Assembly: GCA_026990385.1 (NCBI GenBank)
Contig: JALXDL010000054.1
Coordinates: forward strand, 62,001-126,000
DNA: 64,000 bases
Source of the DNA: DRKI01 sp011051875
GTDB lineage: Bacteria > Desulfobacterota > Desulfobulbia > Desulfobulbales > Desulfobulbaceae
Direction: 5' to 3'
Shown here: in pieces, positions 8,746-17,070 of the stretch
How the letters are laid out: each line of letters starts with the position of its first letter
Numbering within the stretch: the first letter of the stretch is position 1
The notes under the pieces: generated by a model
Told to the model about the DNA's origin: nothing
Databases searched by the model: none
Seen by the model: the letters and a program-made list of their open reading frames with translations, nothing else
Translations under genes and position numbers: made by a program

Positions 8746-9648
8746 ATGAAAGAAATCAAACTCACCACGGTCCAGGAATTTGACCGGGAGGACCTGGAGG
8801 CGGGCAAGGCCAAGAAACGCCTGTTCATCGGCCTGGTGGCCGCCGCCGGCACCGCGGTCACCCTGTTTCTTCTCCTTGTCCTTATCCTGCCGATCATCGG
8901 CCTGCGCAACATCCATCCCTGGGCCCCCTATATTTTCAGTGTCCTTGTCGGCAGCCTGATCCTGCTGGTGATCTGGGCCACTGTGGGCCTGGTGCTCAAT
9001 ATTCTCTTTGCCAGGTCGCTGCTGCTTTTTTCCAGGATGCGGGGGCTGACGATCAAGCTCTTCCTGCCCCTGATGATCCTGGTCGGCAAGCTGCTGGGTA
9101 TTCCCAAGGACAAGGTCCGCTCCTCCTTTGTCAAGGTCAACAACGACCTGGTGGGCAGGACCGACAAGCGGTTCAAGCCCGGAGAGCTGCTCCTGCTCAT
9201 GCCGCACTGCCTCCAGAACTCCAGGTGCAAGATGCGGCTCACCTATTCGATCCATAACTGCAAACGGTGCGGCAAGTGTCCCATCGACAGCCTGATCGGG
9301 CTCAGCGAGCGCTACGGCATCCACCTGGCCATCGCCACCGGCGGCACCATCGCCCGCCGGATCGTGGTCCAGCGCCGGCCCAGGATGATCCTGGCCGTGG
9401 CCTGCGAACGGGACCTTGCCAGCGGCATCCAGGATACCTACCCCCTGCCGGTATTCGGTGTCCTCAACCTGCGGCCGCACGGGCCCTGCCTCGATACCAA
9501 CGTACCCCTCGACGTCCTTGAACAGGCCATCCGCAGATTCATGGATCCCCGCTGGTACCCGGAAAACCGGCCCGTGGACCTGGACAAGATGCGCCTGGTC
9601 AAGGGCGGGCAGCCAGCCCGGGAAAAGAAAACGACCCGGGCGGGCTAG
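8746..9648 (+). CDS. DUF116 membrane protein, cysteine-rich
   Basis: The 300-residue product has two membrane helices (about residues 25-50 and 60-88), then a soluble domain with a dense cysteine block (HC-LQNSRC, then NCKRCGKCP, near residues 155-183). That block could bind an Fe-S cluster or zinc. The rest, including IAIATGG-type and VACERDLASGIQ segments, matches DUF116 proteins, whose biochemical role is not known to me. It starts 3 bp after ispH and is followed by hpnH, so a link to isoprenoid or hopanoid metabolism is a reasonable inference from position. Confidence 0.85.
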   Translation: MKEIKLTTVQEFDREDLEAGKAKKRLFIGLVAAAGTAVTLFLLLVLILPIIGLRNIHPWAPYIFSVLVGSLILLVIWATVGLVLNILFARSLLLFSRMRGLTIKLFLPLMILVGKLLGIPKDKVRSSFVKVNNDLVGRTDKRFKPGELLLLMPHCLQNSRCKMRLTYSIHNCKRCGKCPIDSLIGLSERYGIHLAIATGGTIARRIVVQRRPRMILAVACERDLASGIQDTYPLPVFGVLNLRPHGPCLDTNVPLDVLEQAIRRFMDPRWYPENRPVDLDKMRLVKGGQPAREKKTTRAG

Positions 9649-9760
9649 CCGGGCTAGCCGGGTTTGCCTTCGGTTTCGGCTGAGGCCCGGCCGGGGGCGG
9701 TGGCGCTGGCCCCTGGTTTTCCAGCCTCTTCCTCTTCCCTCTGCAAGCGACTATTTTATC

Positions 9761-10767
9761 ATGGGTATCCCCGCGTTACAGAAACGACGCATCGGTGCGT
9801 ATATCATCGGCCGGCTGCTCAGGAGAACGGAAAAATTCCCCCTGGTCCTGATGCTCGAGCCCCTTTTTCTCTGCAACCTCCACTGCAAGGGATGCGGCAA
9901 GATCAACCAGCCGCGCGAGATCATGGAGCAGATGCTCACCGTGGACGAGTGCGTGGGCGCGGCCAGGGAGTGCGGCGCGCCGGTGGTGACCATTGCCGGC
10001 GGAGAGCCTCTGCTCCATCCGCAGATCCACACCATTGTCGGCCAACTCGTCAGGCAAAAACGGTTTGTCTACCTCTGCACCAACGGCCTGCTCGTCGAGC
10101 GCAAGTTGGAGGGTTTTCAGCCCAGTCCCTACCTGACCTTCAATATCCACTTCGACGGCCTGGCCGAACGGCACGACGCCGCTGTCTGCCACGAGGGTGC
10201 CTTTGCCAGGGCAACGGCCGCGATCCGAAAGCTGGTGGCCGCCGGTTTCCGGGTCACCACCAATACCACGTTTTTCAAGGGGCAGACAGCCGGTGATGCG
10301 GCAGAACTTTTCGATCACCTCTCCTCGCTGGGGGTGGAGGCCATGACCGTGGCCGCCGGGTTCAACTATGAGAACGCCGACGACCAGGACAGTTTCCTGG
10401 GCCGGGAAGGAACCAGGAAGCTCTTCCGCGAGATCCTCCGCCAGGCAAAGCCGGAGTGGACCTTCAACCATTCGGGGCTGTACCTGGATTTCCTGGCCGG
10501 CAACCGGGAACTGACCTGCACGCCCTGGGGCAATCCCACCCGCACGCTGCGGGGGTGGCAGCGTCCCTGCTACCTGCTGGCCGACGGGTATGCACAGAGC
10601 TTCCGGGAACTCATCGAGGAGACCGACTGGGAACAGTACGGTGTGGGCCGGGACCGCGTTGCGCCGACTGCATGGTCCACTGCGGATTCGAGCCCTCGGC
10701 CGTACTCGAGACCGTGCGCAATCCGTTTGCCGCCCTCAGGGTGGCCCTGCGCGGTCCCGGCCGCTGA
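9761..10767 (+). pseudogene. hpnH: Adenosyl-hopene transferase HpnH, frameshifted
   Basis: HpnH is a radical SAM enzyme that couples the adenosyl radical to diploptene, giving adenosylhopane. The reading frame from ATG 9761 shows the CNLHCKGC motif (C38, C42, C45), then TIAGGEPLLHP and the rest of the family sequence to about residue 297. At 10654-10656 the frame breaks. The conserved end (RCADCMVHCGFEPSAV, then ETVRNPF) continues one frame over to the stop at 10767. One extra C in the CC at 10654-10655 would restore Asp-Pro-Arg-Cys and a normal 335-residue protein. The lesion is therefore a single-base loss, either a real mutation or a sequencing error. The uninterrupted frame otherwise runs on through unrelated sequence. 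Confidence 0.85.
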
Positions 10768-11512
10768 GAGAGCGGGTGGCCAGGGTGGGGCAGATTGCCT
10801 GCCATGCCTGTGCCAGCCGTCTGCGGGCCCGGCTGAAGTCGCGGGCCATGACCAGGAGCGGGATCAGCAGGGCCGGCCGCCTGAGCAGGGGCGCCAGCAG
10901 CCGGAGCGGCCTGCTGTTGCCCCGGCTGTCCACGCCGCGCAGAAGTTCCGGGGCCAGGGAGCGCCCGGCCGGATCGCAGACCACGCGCAGGCAGAAAAAC
11001 GGACAGCCGGCGGCAAGGGCGGTGGCGGCCGCGGCAGCACTCTCCAGGTCCACTGCCAGGGTGCCGGTCCGCCGGTGGGCGGCCAGCTTGTCCGCCGGGG
11101 TCAGCAGGGGATCGCGCACGCAGAGCAGGGTGCCGCGGTGGCAGGAAATAGCGGCTTTTTCCAGGGCATCGGCCAGGAGATCGACCAGGTCCGGGGCGCA
11201 GACATAGAGCGGCTCCAGGCCCGGTGCCAGGTTGCGGATCCGCTCGCCCAGGATCACGGTTCCCGGCGCCAGGTCCGGCGCCAGGCCCCCGGAGATCCCG
11301 ATACTGCCGATCATGCGGGCGGCTCCGGCATGGGGGCGGGCCGCCTGCAGCACAGCGTCGCGCCCGATACCGCACTGGATGACCCGGACTTTTTCCGTTG
11401 CTGCCGGGTGGCGGCAGGGGCGGGCAGGTATGGCCGCCTCGGCGGCCAGCGCGGTCAGGAGCAGCAGGGTGGGGGAAGGACGGGCCTTGCCGGCCGGGAG
11501 GGCTGTTGCCAT
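10736..11512 (-). CDS. hpnG: Hopanoid-associated nucleoside phosphorylase HpnG
   Basis: This 258-residue protein is of the PNP/MTAN phosphorylase type. It shows GIGRDAVLQAA near residue 45, SIGISGGLAPDL near 65 and the family's late VDLESAAAAATA segment with its acidic substrate-binding residue. HpnG removes adenine from adenosylhopane, the step after HpnH. The start at 11512 opens directly into the hydrophobic first strand; the frame is open further upstream only through intergenic sequence. The gene is convergent with hpnH and the two 3' ends overlap by 32 bp, which is unusual for two consecutive pathway genes. Confidence 0.85.
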   Translation of the reverse strand: MATALPAGKARPSPTLLLLTALAAEAAIPARPCRHPAATEKVRVIQCGIGRDAVLQAARPHAGAARMIGSIGISGGLAPDLAPGTVILGERIRNLAPGLEPLYVCAPDLVDLLADALEKAAISCHRGTLLCVRDPLLTPADKLAAHRRTGTLAVDLESAAAAATALAAGCPFFCLRVVCDPAGRSLAPELLRGVDSRGNSRPLRLLAPLLRRPALLIPLLVMARDFSRARRRLAQAWQAICPTLATRSLSGRDRAGPP

Positions 11513-11628
11513 TGTTATTATCTGAAAATCGCCCGCCAAGTGCCGCCGGTCCAGGCTTTTTGCATCGTTGGTTGTGGCTGTGACGGGTAACAATCCTGGT
11601 CCAGCCCCTGCCGGTTTGTCCGGCAATC

Positions 11629-11677
11629 GTAACCGATCACGGGATACCCGGTTACCCGGAATCAATAGAGGGCTTGT
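11629..11677 (+). repeat. Dispersed intergenic repeat, family A
   Basis: It reads GTAACCGATCACGGGATACC, then GGTTACCCGGAATCAATAG and AGGGCTTGTCAG. Matching to the copy at 154-203 is very close across about 45 bases. It sits between the divergent hpnG and cyclase genes and occupies the likely promoter space of the cyclase. Confidence 0.7.
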
Positions 11678-11705
11678 CAGCGCAAACCTTACATCATCAG
11701 TTCCC

Positions 11706-13700
11706 ATGGAACAAGAACAACTGGCCCGCTGCATGGATGCCGCTGTCCGCTGGCTGCTCGACGACCAGGATCCGGAGGGGTTCTGGGTCGGCCGGCTCCA
11801 GTCCAACTCCTGCATGGAGGCGGAATGGATCCTGGCCATGCACATCATGGGCATCGAGGATGACCCCAAGTACGGGGGCGTGGTCCGGGCCATCCTGAAC
11901 GAGCAGCGCGAGGATGGCTCCTGGGAGGTCTACTACCAGGCTCCCACCGGTGATATCAACACCACGGTGGAGGCCTATGCCGCCCTGCGTACCGCCGGCC
12001 TGGACCGGGACAGTGAACCCCTGACCAGGGCGCGGCGGTGGATCCTGGCCAATGGCGGCCTGGCAGGAATCCGGGTCTTCACCCGCTACTGGCTGGCCCT
12101 GATCGGTGAGTGGCCCTGGGAGCACACCCCGGCCCTGCCGCCGGAGATCATCTTTCTGCCGACCTGGACGCCGTTCAATCTCTACCGGTTCGCCACCTGG
12201 GCCAGGGCCACCATGCTGCCCCTGGCCATCCTCACCGCCCGCAGGCCGGTACGGCCCCTGCCCGCCGCCAGGCGCCTGGATGAACTCTTTCCCGGGGGCA
12301 GGGAAAACTTTGATTACCGGCTGCCCCGGAAAAAGGGACCGCTTTCCTGGGAACGGTTCTTCCTCTGCACCGACCGGCTGCTCAACCTGTATGTGAACGC
12401 GCCGTGGCGGCCGCTGCGCGAGAATGCCATTGCCCGCTGCCGGGAGTGGATCATCAGCCACCAGGATGCGGACGGTGCCTGGGGCGGTATCCAGCCGCCC
12501 TGGATCTATTCGCTCATGGCCCTGCACACCGAGGGGTATGAACGCCATCATCCGGTGCTGGCCGCGGGCCTGAACGGATTCAACCTGCACTGGTCCTACG
12601 AGCGCGACGGCGGCATCTACCTGCAGCCCAGTGAATCGCCGATCTGGGACACGGTCCTGGCCCTGCTCGCCCTGCTCGACTGCGGCATGCCCGGGGCCAG
12701 CATGGCCGCCGCCGAGCGGGCCGTCCGCTTCCTGCTGCGCAAGCAGGTCCTGACCTCCGGCGACTGGCAGGTCTTTGTCCCGGGCGTGGAGCCGGGCGGC
12801 TGGGCCTTTGAGTTTGAAAACGACAAGTACCCGGACGTGGACGACACGGCCGTGGCCGTCATCGTCCTGCTGCGCCTGGAGCCACTCATGGCCGATGCCG
12901 GGCTGCGGGCGGAGATGCGCCGTGCCGTGGAGCGGGCCATGTCGTGGCTGCTGGCAATGCAGAACCCGGGCGGCGGATGGGCCGCCTTTGACCGTGACAA
13001 CACCGGCCGTTTCCTGACCCTGATCCCGTTTGCCGATTTCGGCGAACTGCTCGATCCGCCCAGTGTCGATGTCACCGCCCACGTGGTGGAGGCCCTGGGC
13101 CTGTACGGCAGGCGGCTGGACGACCCGGTGGTGGCCCGGGCCTGCCGCTACATTCGCGGGGAGCAGGAAGAGGACGGTCCCTGGTTCGGCCGCTGGGGTG
13201 TGAACTACATCTACGGCACCGCCGCCGTTCTGCCGGCGCTGGCAGCGGTGGGCGAGGACATGGGGGCGGACTACGTACTCAGGGCGGCGCGCTGGCTCGC
13301 GGAGCACCAGAATCCGGACGGCGGCTGGGGCGAGTCCTGCGGCTCCTACATGGACGACCGGTTACGGGGACGCGGCCCGTCGACCGCGTCCCAGACCGGG
13401 TGGGCCATCATGGCGCTGTGTGCCGTGGGCAGCCACGAGTTTGACCATGTCATCGGCCGCGGCCTGGAATACCTGCAGGCCAACCAGCGGCCTGACGGTA
13501 CCTGGGACGAGCCCTGGTACACGGGCACCGGCTTTCCCGGGTACGGGGTCGGCGAACGGGTGAACCTGGCCCGGGTGGCGGCCGGCATGGACCAGGGGCG
13601 TGAACTGTCCCGTGGCTTCATGCTCAACTACAACCTCTATCGTCACTACTTCCCGCTCATGGCCATGGGCAGGGCCAGGATCCGGGCCGGTGGCGGCTGA
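11706..13700 (+). CDS. shc: Squalene-hopene cyclase
   Basis: The enzyme protonates squalene and cyclises it to hopene/hopanol at the inner membrane, the committed step of hopanoid synthesis. The 664-residue product carries the catalytic DVDDTA motif at residues 377-382, almost the same position as in the Alicyclobacillus enzyme. It also carries several QW-type repeats (for example QDADGAWGGIQ, QNPGGGWAAFD, QNPDGGWGESC, QRPDGTWDEPW). Length is normal. The start at 11706 is the first Met before the conserved N-terminal helix; the open frame further up to 11568 lies in repeat DNA. No clear ribosome site is visible. Neighbours are hpnG (divergent) and the chalcone-isomerase-like gene (convergent). 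Confidence 0.95.
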   Translation: MEQEQLARCMDAAVRWLLDDQDPEGFWVGRLQSNSCMEAEWILAMHIMGIEDDPKYGGVVRAILNEQREDGSWEVYYQAPTGDINTTVEAYAALRTAGLDRDSEPLTRARRWILANGGLAGIRVFTRYWLALIGEWPWEHTPALPPEIIFLPTWTPFNLYRFATWARATMLPLAILTARRPVRPLPAARRLDELFPGGRENFDYRLPRKKGPLSWERFFLCTDRLLNLYVNAPWRPLRENAIARCREWIISHQDADGAWGGIQPPWIYSLMALHTEGYERHHPVLAAGLNGFNLHWSYERDGGIYLQPSESPIWDTVLALLALLDCGMPGASMAAAERAVRFLLRKQVLTSGDWQVFVPGVEPGGWAFEFENDKYPDVDDTAVAVIVLLRLEPLMADAGLRAEMRRAVERAMSWLLAMQNPGGGWAAFDRDNTGRFLTLIPFADFGELLDPPSVDVTAHVVEALGLYGRRLDDPVVARACRYIRGEQEEDGPWFGRWGVNYIYGTAAVLPALAAVGEDMGADYVLRAARWLAEHQNPDGGWGESCGSYMDDRLRGRGPSTASQTGWAIMALCAVGSHEFDHVIGRGLEYLQANQRPDGTWDEPWYTGTGFPGYGVGERVNLARVAAGMDQGRELSRGFMLNYNLYRHYFPLMAMGRARIRAGGG

Positions 13701-13735
13701 AGGCGCTGGCCGCCAGCTCCGCGCTCTGCCACGAC

Positions 13736-13756
13736 GTAACTGGTCACAGGGGTATC
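13736..13756 (+). repeat. Short family A repeat core
   Basis: The core GTAACTGGTCACAGGGGTAT lies immediately after the cyclase stop and overlaps the 3' end of the convergent gene by one or two bases. Only the first half of the family A element is recognisable. Confidence 0.45.
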
Positions 13757-14465
13757 AAGCCGTTGTTGTCCCGGCCTCAGAACTGTACGTTGGCACAGGC
13801 GTCCCGAACCTGGGCAGGTACGCCGATTCGCCATACCCCCGGCATGCGGAGCGGCACGACCGTGCAGAGGCGGCGGGGTGCCTGTGACGGCTTACGCCAC
13901 GACAGCTGTAGCAGTTCAGCAGGGCCTTTTTCAGGTCCCTGTCCCCGGGCGCATCACCGAGCCAGATGGCAAACAGGGTCTGCTTCAGGGCTAGGCTGTC
14001 GATGGTGGCAAGCGGCCTGCCATTGAAGCTGATCTCCAGGCCGTGCCCGGGCAGCCAGGCCACGTCATAGACGTCATTTCGACGGACCCGGACCGTGAAC
14101 AGGGCACAGAACCGCTGCATGGCCTTTTTGAGATCCGGACCGGCATGGGGCGCGATCCTCTCCAGCCCCTTCATCCATCCCCTGCTCAACCGCTCGGGCG
14201 GAATCCCGTCAAAGAGAAAGTGCATCCGCATCAGCATGGGCGCATCGGCCCGGGCTATGGTATTGCCGTCGCGGTCAGGATGCTCCAGGTAGAGGGCGCC
14301 GATGTAGATGTCGAGCAGGTACTTGCTGCGGATGCCGGCCCCGTTCAGGACCAGGCGGTGCCCGCCCTTGTCCACGGATTCGGGTAGCCGGACACCGGCG
14401 ACCTGCATGGCTGCGACCGGCTGGACAAGGCAGAGGACGATGAGGAGCTGAATGCCTGTTTTCAT
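13755..14465 (-). CDS. Secreted chalcone-isomerase-like protein with aberrant C-terminus
   Basis: The 236-residue product begins with a signal peptide (MKTGIQLLIVLCLVQPVAAM). It then follows the bacterial chalcone-isomerase-like domain: GVRLPESV, the GAGIRSKYLLDIYIGALYL core, and a late LKQTLFAIWLGDAPGDRDLKKALL end. Relatives usually stop about there, near residue 183. The remaining 50 or so residues are Ser/Arg/Cys-rich and look like translated intergenic DNA. Part of that tail is encoded by a repeat that recurs at 32020-32085. The biochemical role of these periplasmic proteins is not firmly known; fatty-acid or lipid binding is suggested by the fold. It is convergent with the cyclase. Confidence 0.75.
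   Translation of the reverse strand: MKTGIQLLIVLCLVQPVAAMQVAGVRLPESVDKGGHRLVLNGAGIRSKYLLDIYIGALYLEHPDRDGNTIARADAPMLMRMHFLFDGIPPERLSRGWMKGLERIAPHAGPDLKKAMQRFCALFTVRVRRNDVYDVAWLPGHGLEISFNGRPLATIDSLALKQTLFAIWLGDAPGDRDLKKALLNCYSCRGVSRHRHPAASARSCRSACRGYGESAYLPRFGTPVPTYSSEAGTTTA
13814..13890 (+). repeat. Dispersed repeat, family C (within coding tail)
   Basis: GCAGGTACGC at 13814, a CCCCGG block, then GACCGTGCAGAGGCGGCGG and GTGCCTGTGA align in the same order with 32020-32085 between other genes. Here the element overlaps the non-conserved C-terminal codons of the chalcone-isomerase-like gene on the opposite strand. Confidence 0.5.
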
Positions 14466-14532
14466 GGTACTCTATTTTCGTTTTCAAGACGTGGTCAGGC
14501 GAGGATAGCAGGAAATTCAGCCGTTGTCACCA

Positions 14533-16869
14533 TCAGGCCCTGGCCATCATCATCCGTACCTGGCTGTCGAGAAAGGTGTCCATGCGGCGCAGGTATTCAT
14601 CCGTGGGAAGCTGCTGCAGGGCGGCCAGCCGGACCCGCAGGTGCATGGTCTGCAGACTGGTGGCCAGGCGGGGATCGGCGCCGATCCGTTCCGCCTCGTC
14701 CCACTGCCGCAGGGCCATGTGCGCCTTGAGCCGCTGGTTTTCCATCTCGGCGCTGGTGTCGGCGGCCCGGCGCAGGTAGCCCAGGGCCTCCTCGGCCAAC
14801 CCGTTGGCCAGCAGCACCCGGCCGGCGTGCCCCATGACCGATGGTTCGTCCGGCAGGGTGGCGGCCAGGTCCAGGGCCTTTTCCGTGAATCCCAGTTTCA
14901 GGTAGTAGTTGAACAGGGCCATCATGTGGGGCAGGTTGCCGGTGTAGCTGTGCAGGACCGAGTCGCGCAGGACCATGTAGTAGAGGTTCTCGTTGTGTTT
15001 CTTCAGGTTGAAGAGATCGTCGAATCGGTACATGTTGCGGGGCGCCTTCTCTTCCACCTGGGCCAGGTCTGTGTAGACCACCGGTTCCAGGACCTGGTGC
15101 AGGAAGACATTGAAGGCCACCTCCTGCCCGGCCAGGGCCGGGTTGCCGTAGTCCCCGGGAAAACGCACCATGATCCGGGTGAGCCCACCCGCCTTCACCC
15201 CCTCCATACCCTGCTCGAAGTCGGGCAGCAGGCGGCCGTCACCCAGGGTGGCCATCTCGAAGAAACATTCCGTCTCCGGCACCACGCTGCCGTCCAGCAG
15301 CCCCTTGCAGTCAAAGATGATCCGGCATCCCTTCCTGGCCACGGCCCGCCGCCTGCTCCGAAAGCCGGTCAGAGGAGTGGCCAGAAAGGAGCTGACCTCG
15401 GGCAGGTGGCCGAAACTGTCGCGGAGCCGGCGCAGGCAGGCTGCGGCAGGCCCGGGTTCGTCGAGATGGAGGTAGATGGAGGCCAGCATCATGTCCGCCT
15501 CGGGACGGCAGGCCAGGAGTTTCCTGTGGCGGGTGATGAAGCCGGCAATGGTGAAGAGATTGGTCCCGGCCCGGATATCGTCGGCAAAGTCCTGCCGGTT
15601 CAGGCGCCAGAGCAGGCTCATCTGCAGGATCTCCTCCTCGCTCATGGTCCCGGTCCGGTACTCACGGCCGATACTCTGGTAGAGGGGCCGGGTCCGGGCC
15701 AGGGGGATGATACCGTGGCGGGCCGGATCTTCGGCAATGGGGGTGCCGAAGAAGACGTGGAGCTGCTGGGATATGGAATTGCCGCTGATCTCGACACCAT
15801 GGCTGCGGACAAAGTCCAGGGTCTTGCGGGCCTTGGCCGGGGTCTCACCGGGCAGGCCGAACAGGGTGAAGAGTTCGACCCGGATGCCGGCCTCCTGGGC
15901 GAGGCGGATGGCCCTGGAGATGCCGTCCGGGTCCAGGCCTTTCCTGATCCGATCCAGAGTGGCGCGGTCGGCCGATTCCAGGCCAAAGGCGATGGTGTGG
16001 GCGCCGGCCTCTTTGAGCAGGGCCAGGAGATCGGCATCCACCAGGTTGTAGCGGGTCTGGCACCAGAAGGTCGCCCAGGGCGCCCTGCTGATGATGGCAT
16101 GCAGAAATGTCTCCAGTCGCTGGCGGGACCAGGCGAAGTTGGGATCAGCAAACCAGAAGTCGGTGATGTTGTCCCGTTGGTGGAGACACTGCATTTCTTC
16201 CAGCACCCGGTCGACGGAATGGAAACGGACCGTCCTGTTGCTGGCCCTGGGCGTATAGCAGAATGTGCAGGACGAAGTGCAGCCGCGGGAAGAGAGGAGG
16301 ATGGCCCTGGCCTTGCCCCGGCAGTCGAGGGTGCCGTCCAGGTAGGGAGAGGGCAGTTCGTCCAGGGAACCCGTGCCGCAGTGCCGACCGGTCTCCACCG
16401 GCCGGCCGTCTTCCAGGTAACAGATCCCCTCCACCCCGGCCAAGGAGCCCGGACCGGCAAAAAGTGCACGGGCCAGTCTTGGCATGACCTCTTCCCCGTC
16501 GCCCCGGCAGAGGATGTCGGCCTCCCGCATCTGCAGCAGCGCCTCGCCCGGCATGAAGGTGACCTGCGGTCCGCCGAGGATCACGGTGATCTCCGGGTCC
16601 ACCTGCTTGGCAAAGCTTGCCCAGAGCCGTACCTTGTCCATGTTCTCCTGGTAGACGGAAAATCCCACGGCCCGGGGCCGGAGTTCCTGCAGGGCCGACT
16701 TGAATTCCGCGGGCGCGAGCGAACGGTCCTGGTAATCACCAAGGATGCGGCCCGAGTAGCCGTCCTGCCTGAGCCGGGCCAGGATGTAGCCCTGAGAGAT
16801 GGGAATGGCGTCCGGGCTGGAAAAATCAGCCCATTCATTGACATGGACAAAAAGAAAATTTCCAGACAT
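14533..16869 (-). CDS. B12-binding radical SAM protein fused to FKBP/trigger-factor-like and TPR-like domains
   Basis: The protein has 778 residues. Residues 1-140 form a cobalamin-binding-type domain, with ILGGPQVTFMPGEAL near 97. Residues 190-400 are a radical SAM domain with cysteines C197, C201 and C204 (CTSSCTFC) followed by the FADPNF and FGLES segments usual in B12-dependent members. Residues 513-597 align visibly with the peptidyl-prolyl isomerase domain of trigger factor: RIIFDCKGLLDGS, then RLLPDFEQGMEGVKAG, then the RFPGDYG and GQEVAFNVFL segments. Residues 640-760 look like TPR helical repeats. I chose the start because GGAGGG precedes this ATG at good spacing. Context suggests lipid or hopanoid modification, but substrate and reaction are unknown. 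I do not identify it with HpnP or HpnR. Confidence 0.85.
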   Translation of the reverse strand: MSGNFLFVHVNEWADFSSPDAIPISQGYILARLRQDGYSGRILGDYQDRSLAPAEFKSALQELRPRAVGFSVYQENMDKVRLWASFAKQVDPEITVILGGPQVTFMPGEALLQMREADILCRGDGEEVMPRLARALFAGPGSLAGVEGICYLEDGRPVETGRHCGTGSLDELPSPYLDGTLDCRGKARAILLSSRGCTSSCTFCYTPRASNRTVRFHSVDRVLEEMQCLHQRDNITDFWFADPNFAWSRQRLETFLHAIISRAPWATFWCQTRYNLVDADLLALLKEAGAHTIAFGLESADRATLDRIRKGLDPDGISRAIRLAQEAGIRVELFTLFGLPGETPAKARKTLDFVRSHGVEISGNSISQQLHVFFGTPIAEDPARHGIIPLARTRPLYQSIGREYRTGTMSEEEILQMSLLWRLNRQDFADDIRAGTNLFTIAGFITRHRKLLACRPEADMMLASIYLHLDEPGPAAACLRRLRDSFGHLPEVSSFLATPLTGFRSRRRAVARKGCRIIFDCKGLLDGSVVPETECFFEMATLGDGRLLPDFEQGMEGVKAGGLTRIMVRFPGDYGNPALAGQEVAFNVFLHQVLEPVVYTDLAQVEEKAPRNMYRFDDLFNLKKHNENLYYMVLRDSVLHSYTGNLPHMMALFNYYLKLGFTEKALDLAATLPDEPSVMGHAGRVLLANGLAEEALGYLRRAADTSAEMENQRLKAHMALRQWDEAERIGADPRLATSLQTMHLRVRLAALQQLPTDEYLRRMDTFLDSQVRMMMARA

Positions 16870-17014
16870 GGCGACCCTCCGTGCCGGCAAGGGGAACCGT
16901 GGCGCATGGCATGTGGTGTCAGGACAGGTAGTGAAAAAAGAAATCAGAAAAGAGGCAGGGATGCAAGATGGAAATTGTAACTGTAAGGAAAATTGAACAA
17001 TTGGCTGTCGGAAA

Positions 17015-17050
17015 TAAAAAACCCCTGTACAGCCTCGCTGCACAGGGGTT
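17015..17050 (-). terminator. Intrinsic terminator of the coiled-coil OmpA gene
   Basis: AACCCCTGTACAG and CTGCACAGGGGTT form a 13-bp stem with one mismatch around a short loop, followed on the minus strand by six U. It lies 21 bp after the stop of the OmpA-family gene read on that strand. Confidence 0.85.
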
Positions 17051-17070
17051 GTGTCGGCCGGCAGACGCTG

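Noticed and set aside
7690..9480. Long minus-strand open frame of 596 codons across ispH and the DUF116 gene
   Set aside because: It is an antisense shadow of high-GC coding sequence: no family motifs, biased Gly/Gln/His composition, and both genes beneath it are unmistakable.
9416..11590. Single 724-codon plus-strand frame through hpnH and beyond
   Set aside because: Only the hpnH part is family sequence. The remainder is the antisense of hpnG, entered because of the frameshift at 10654.
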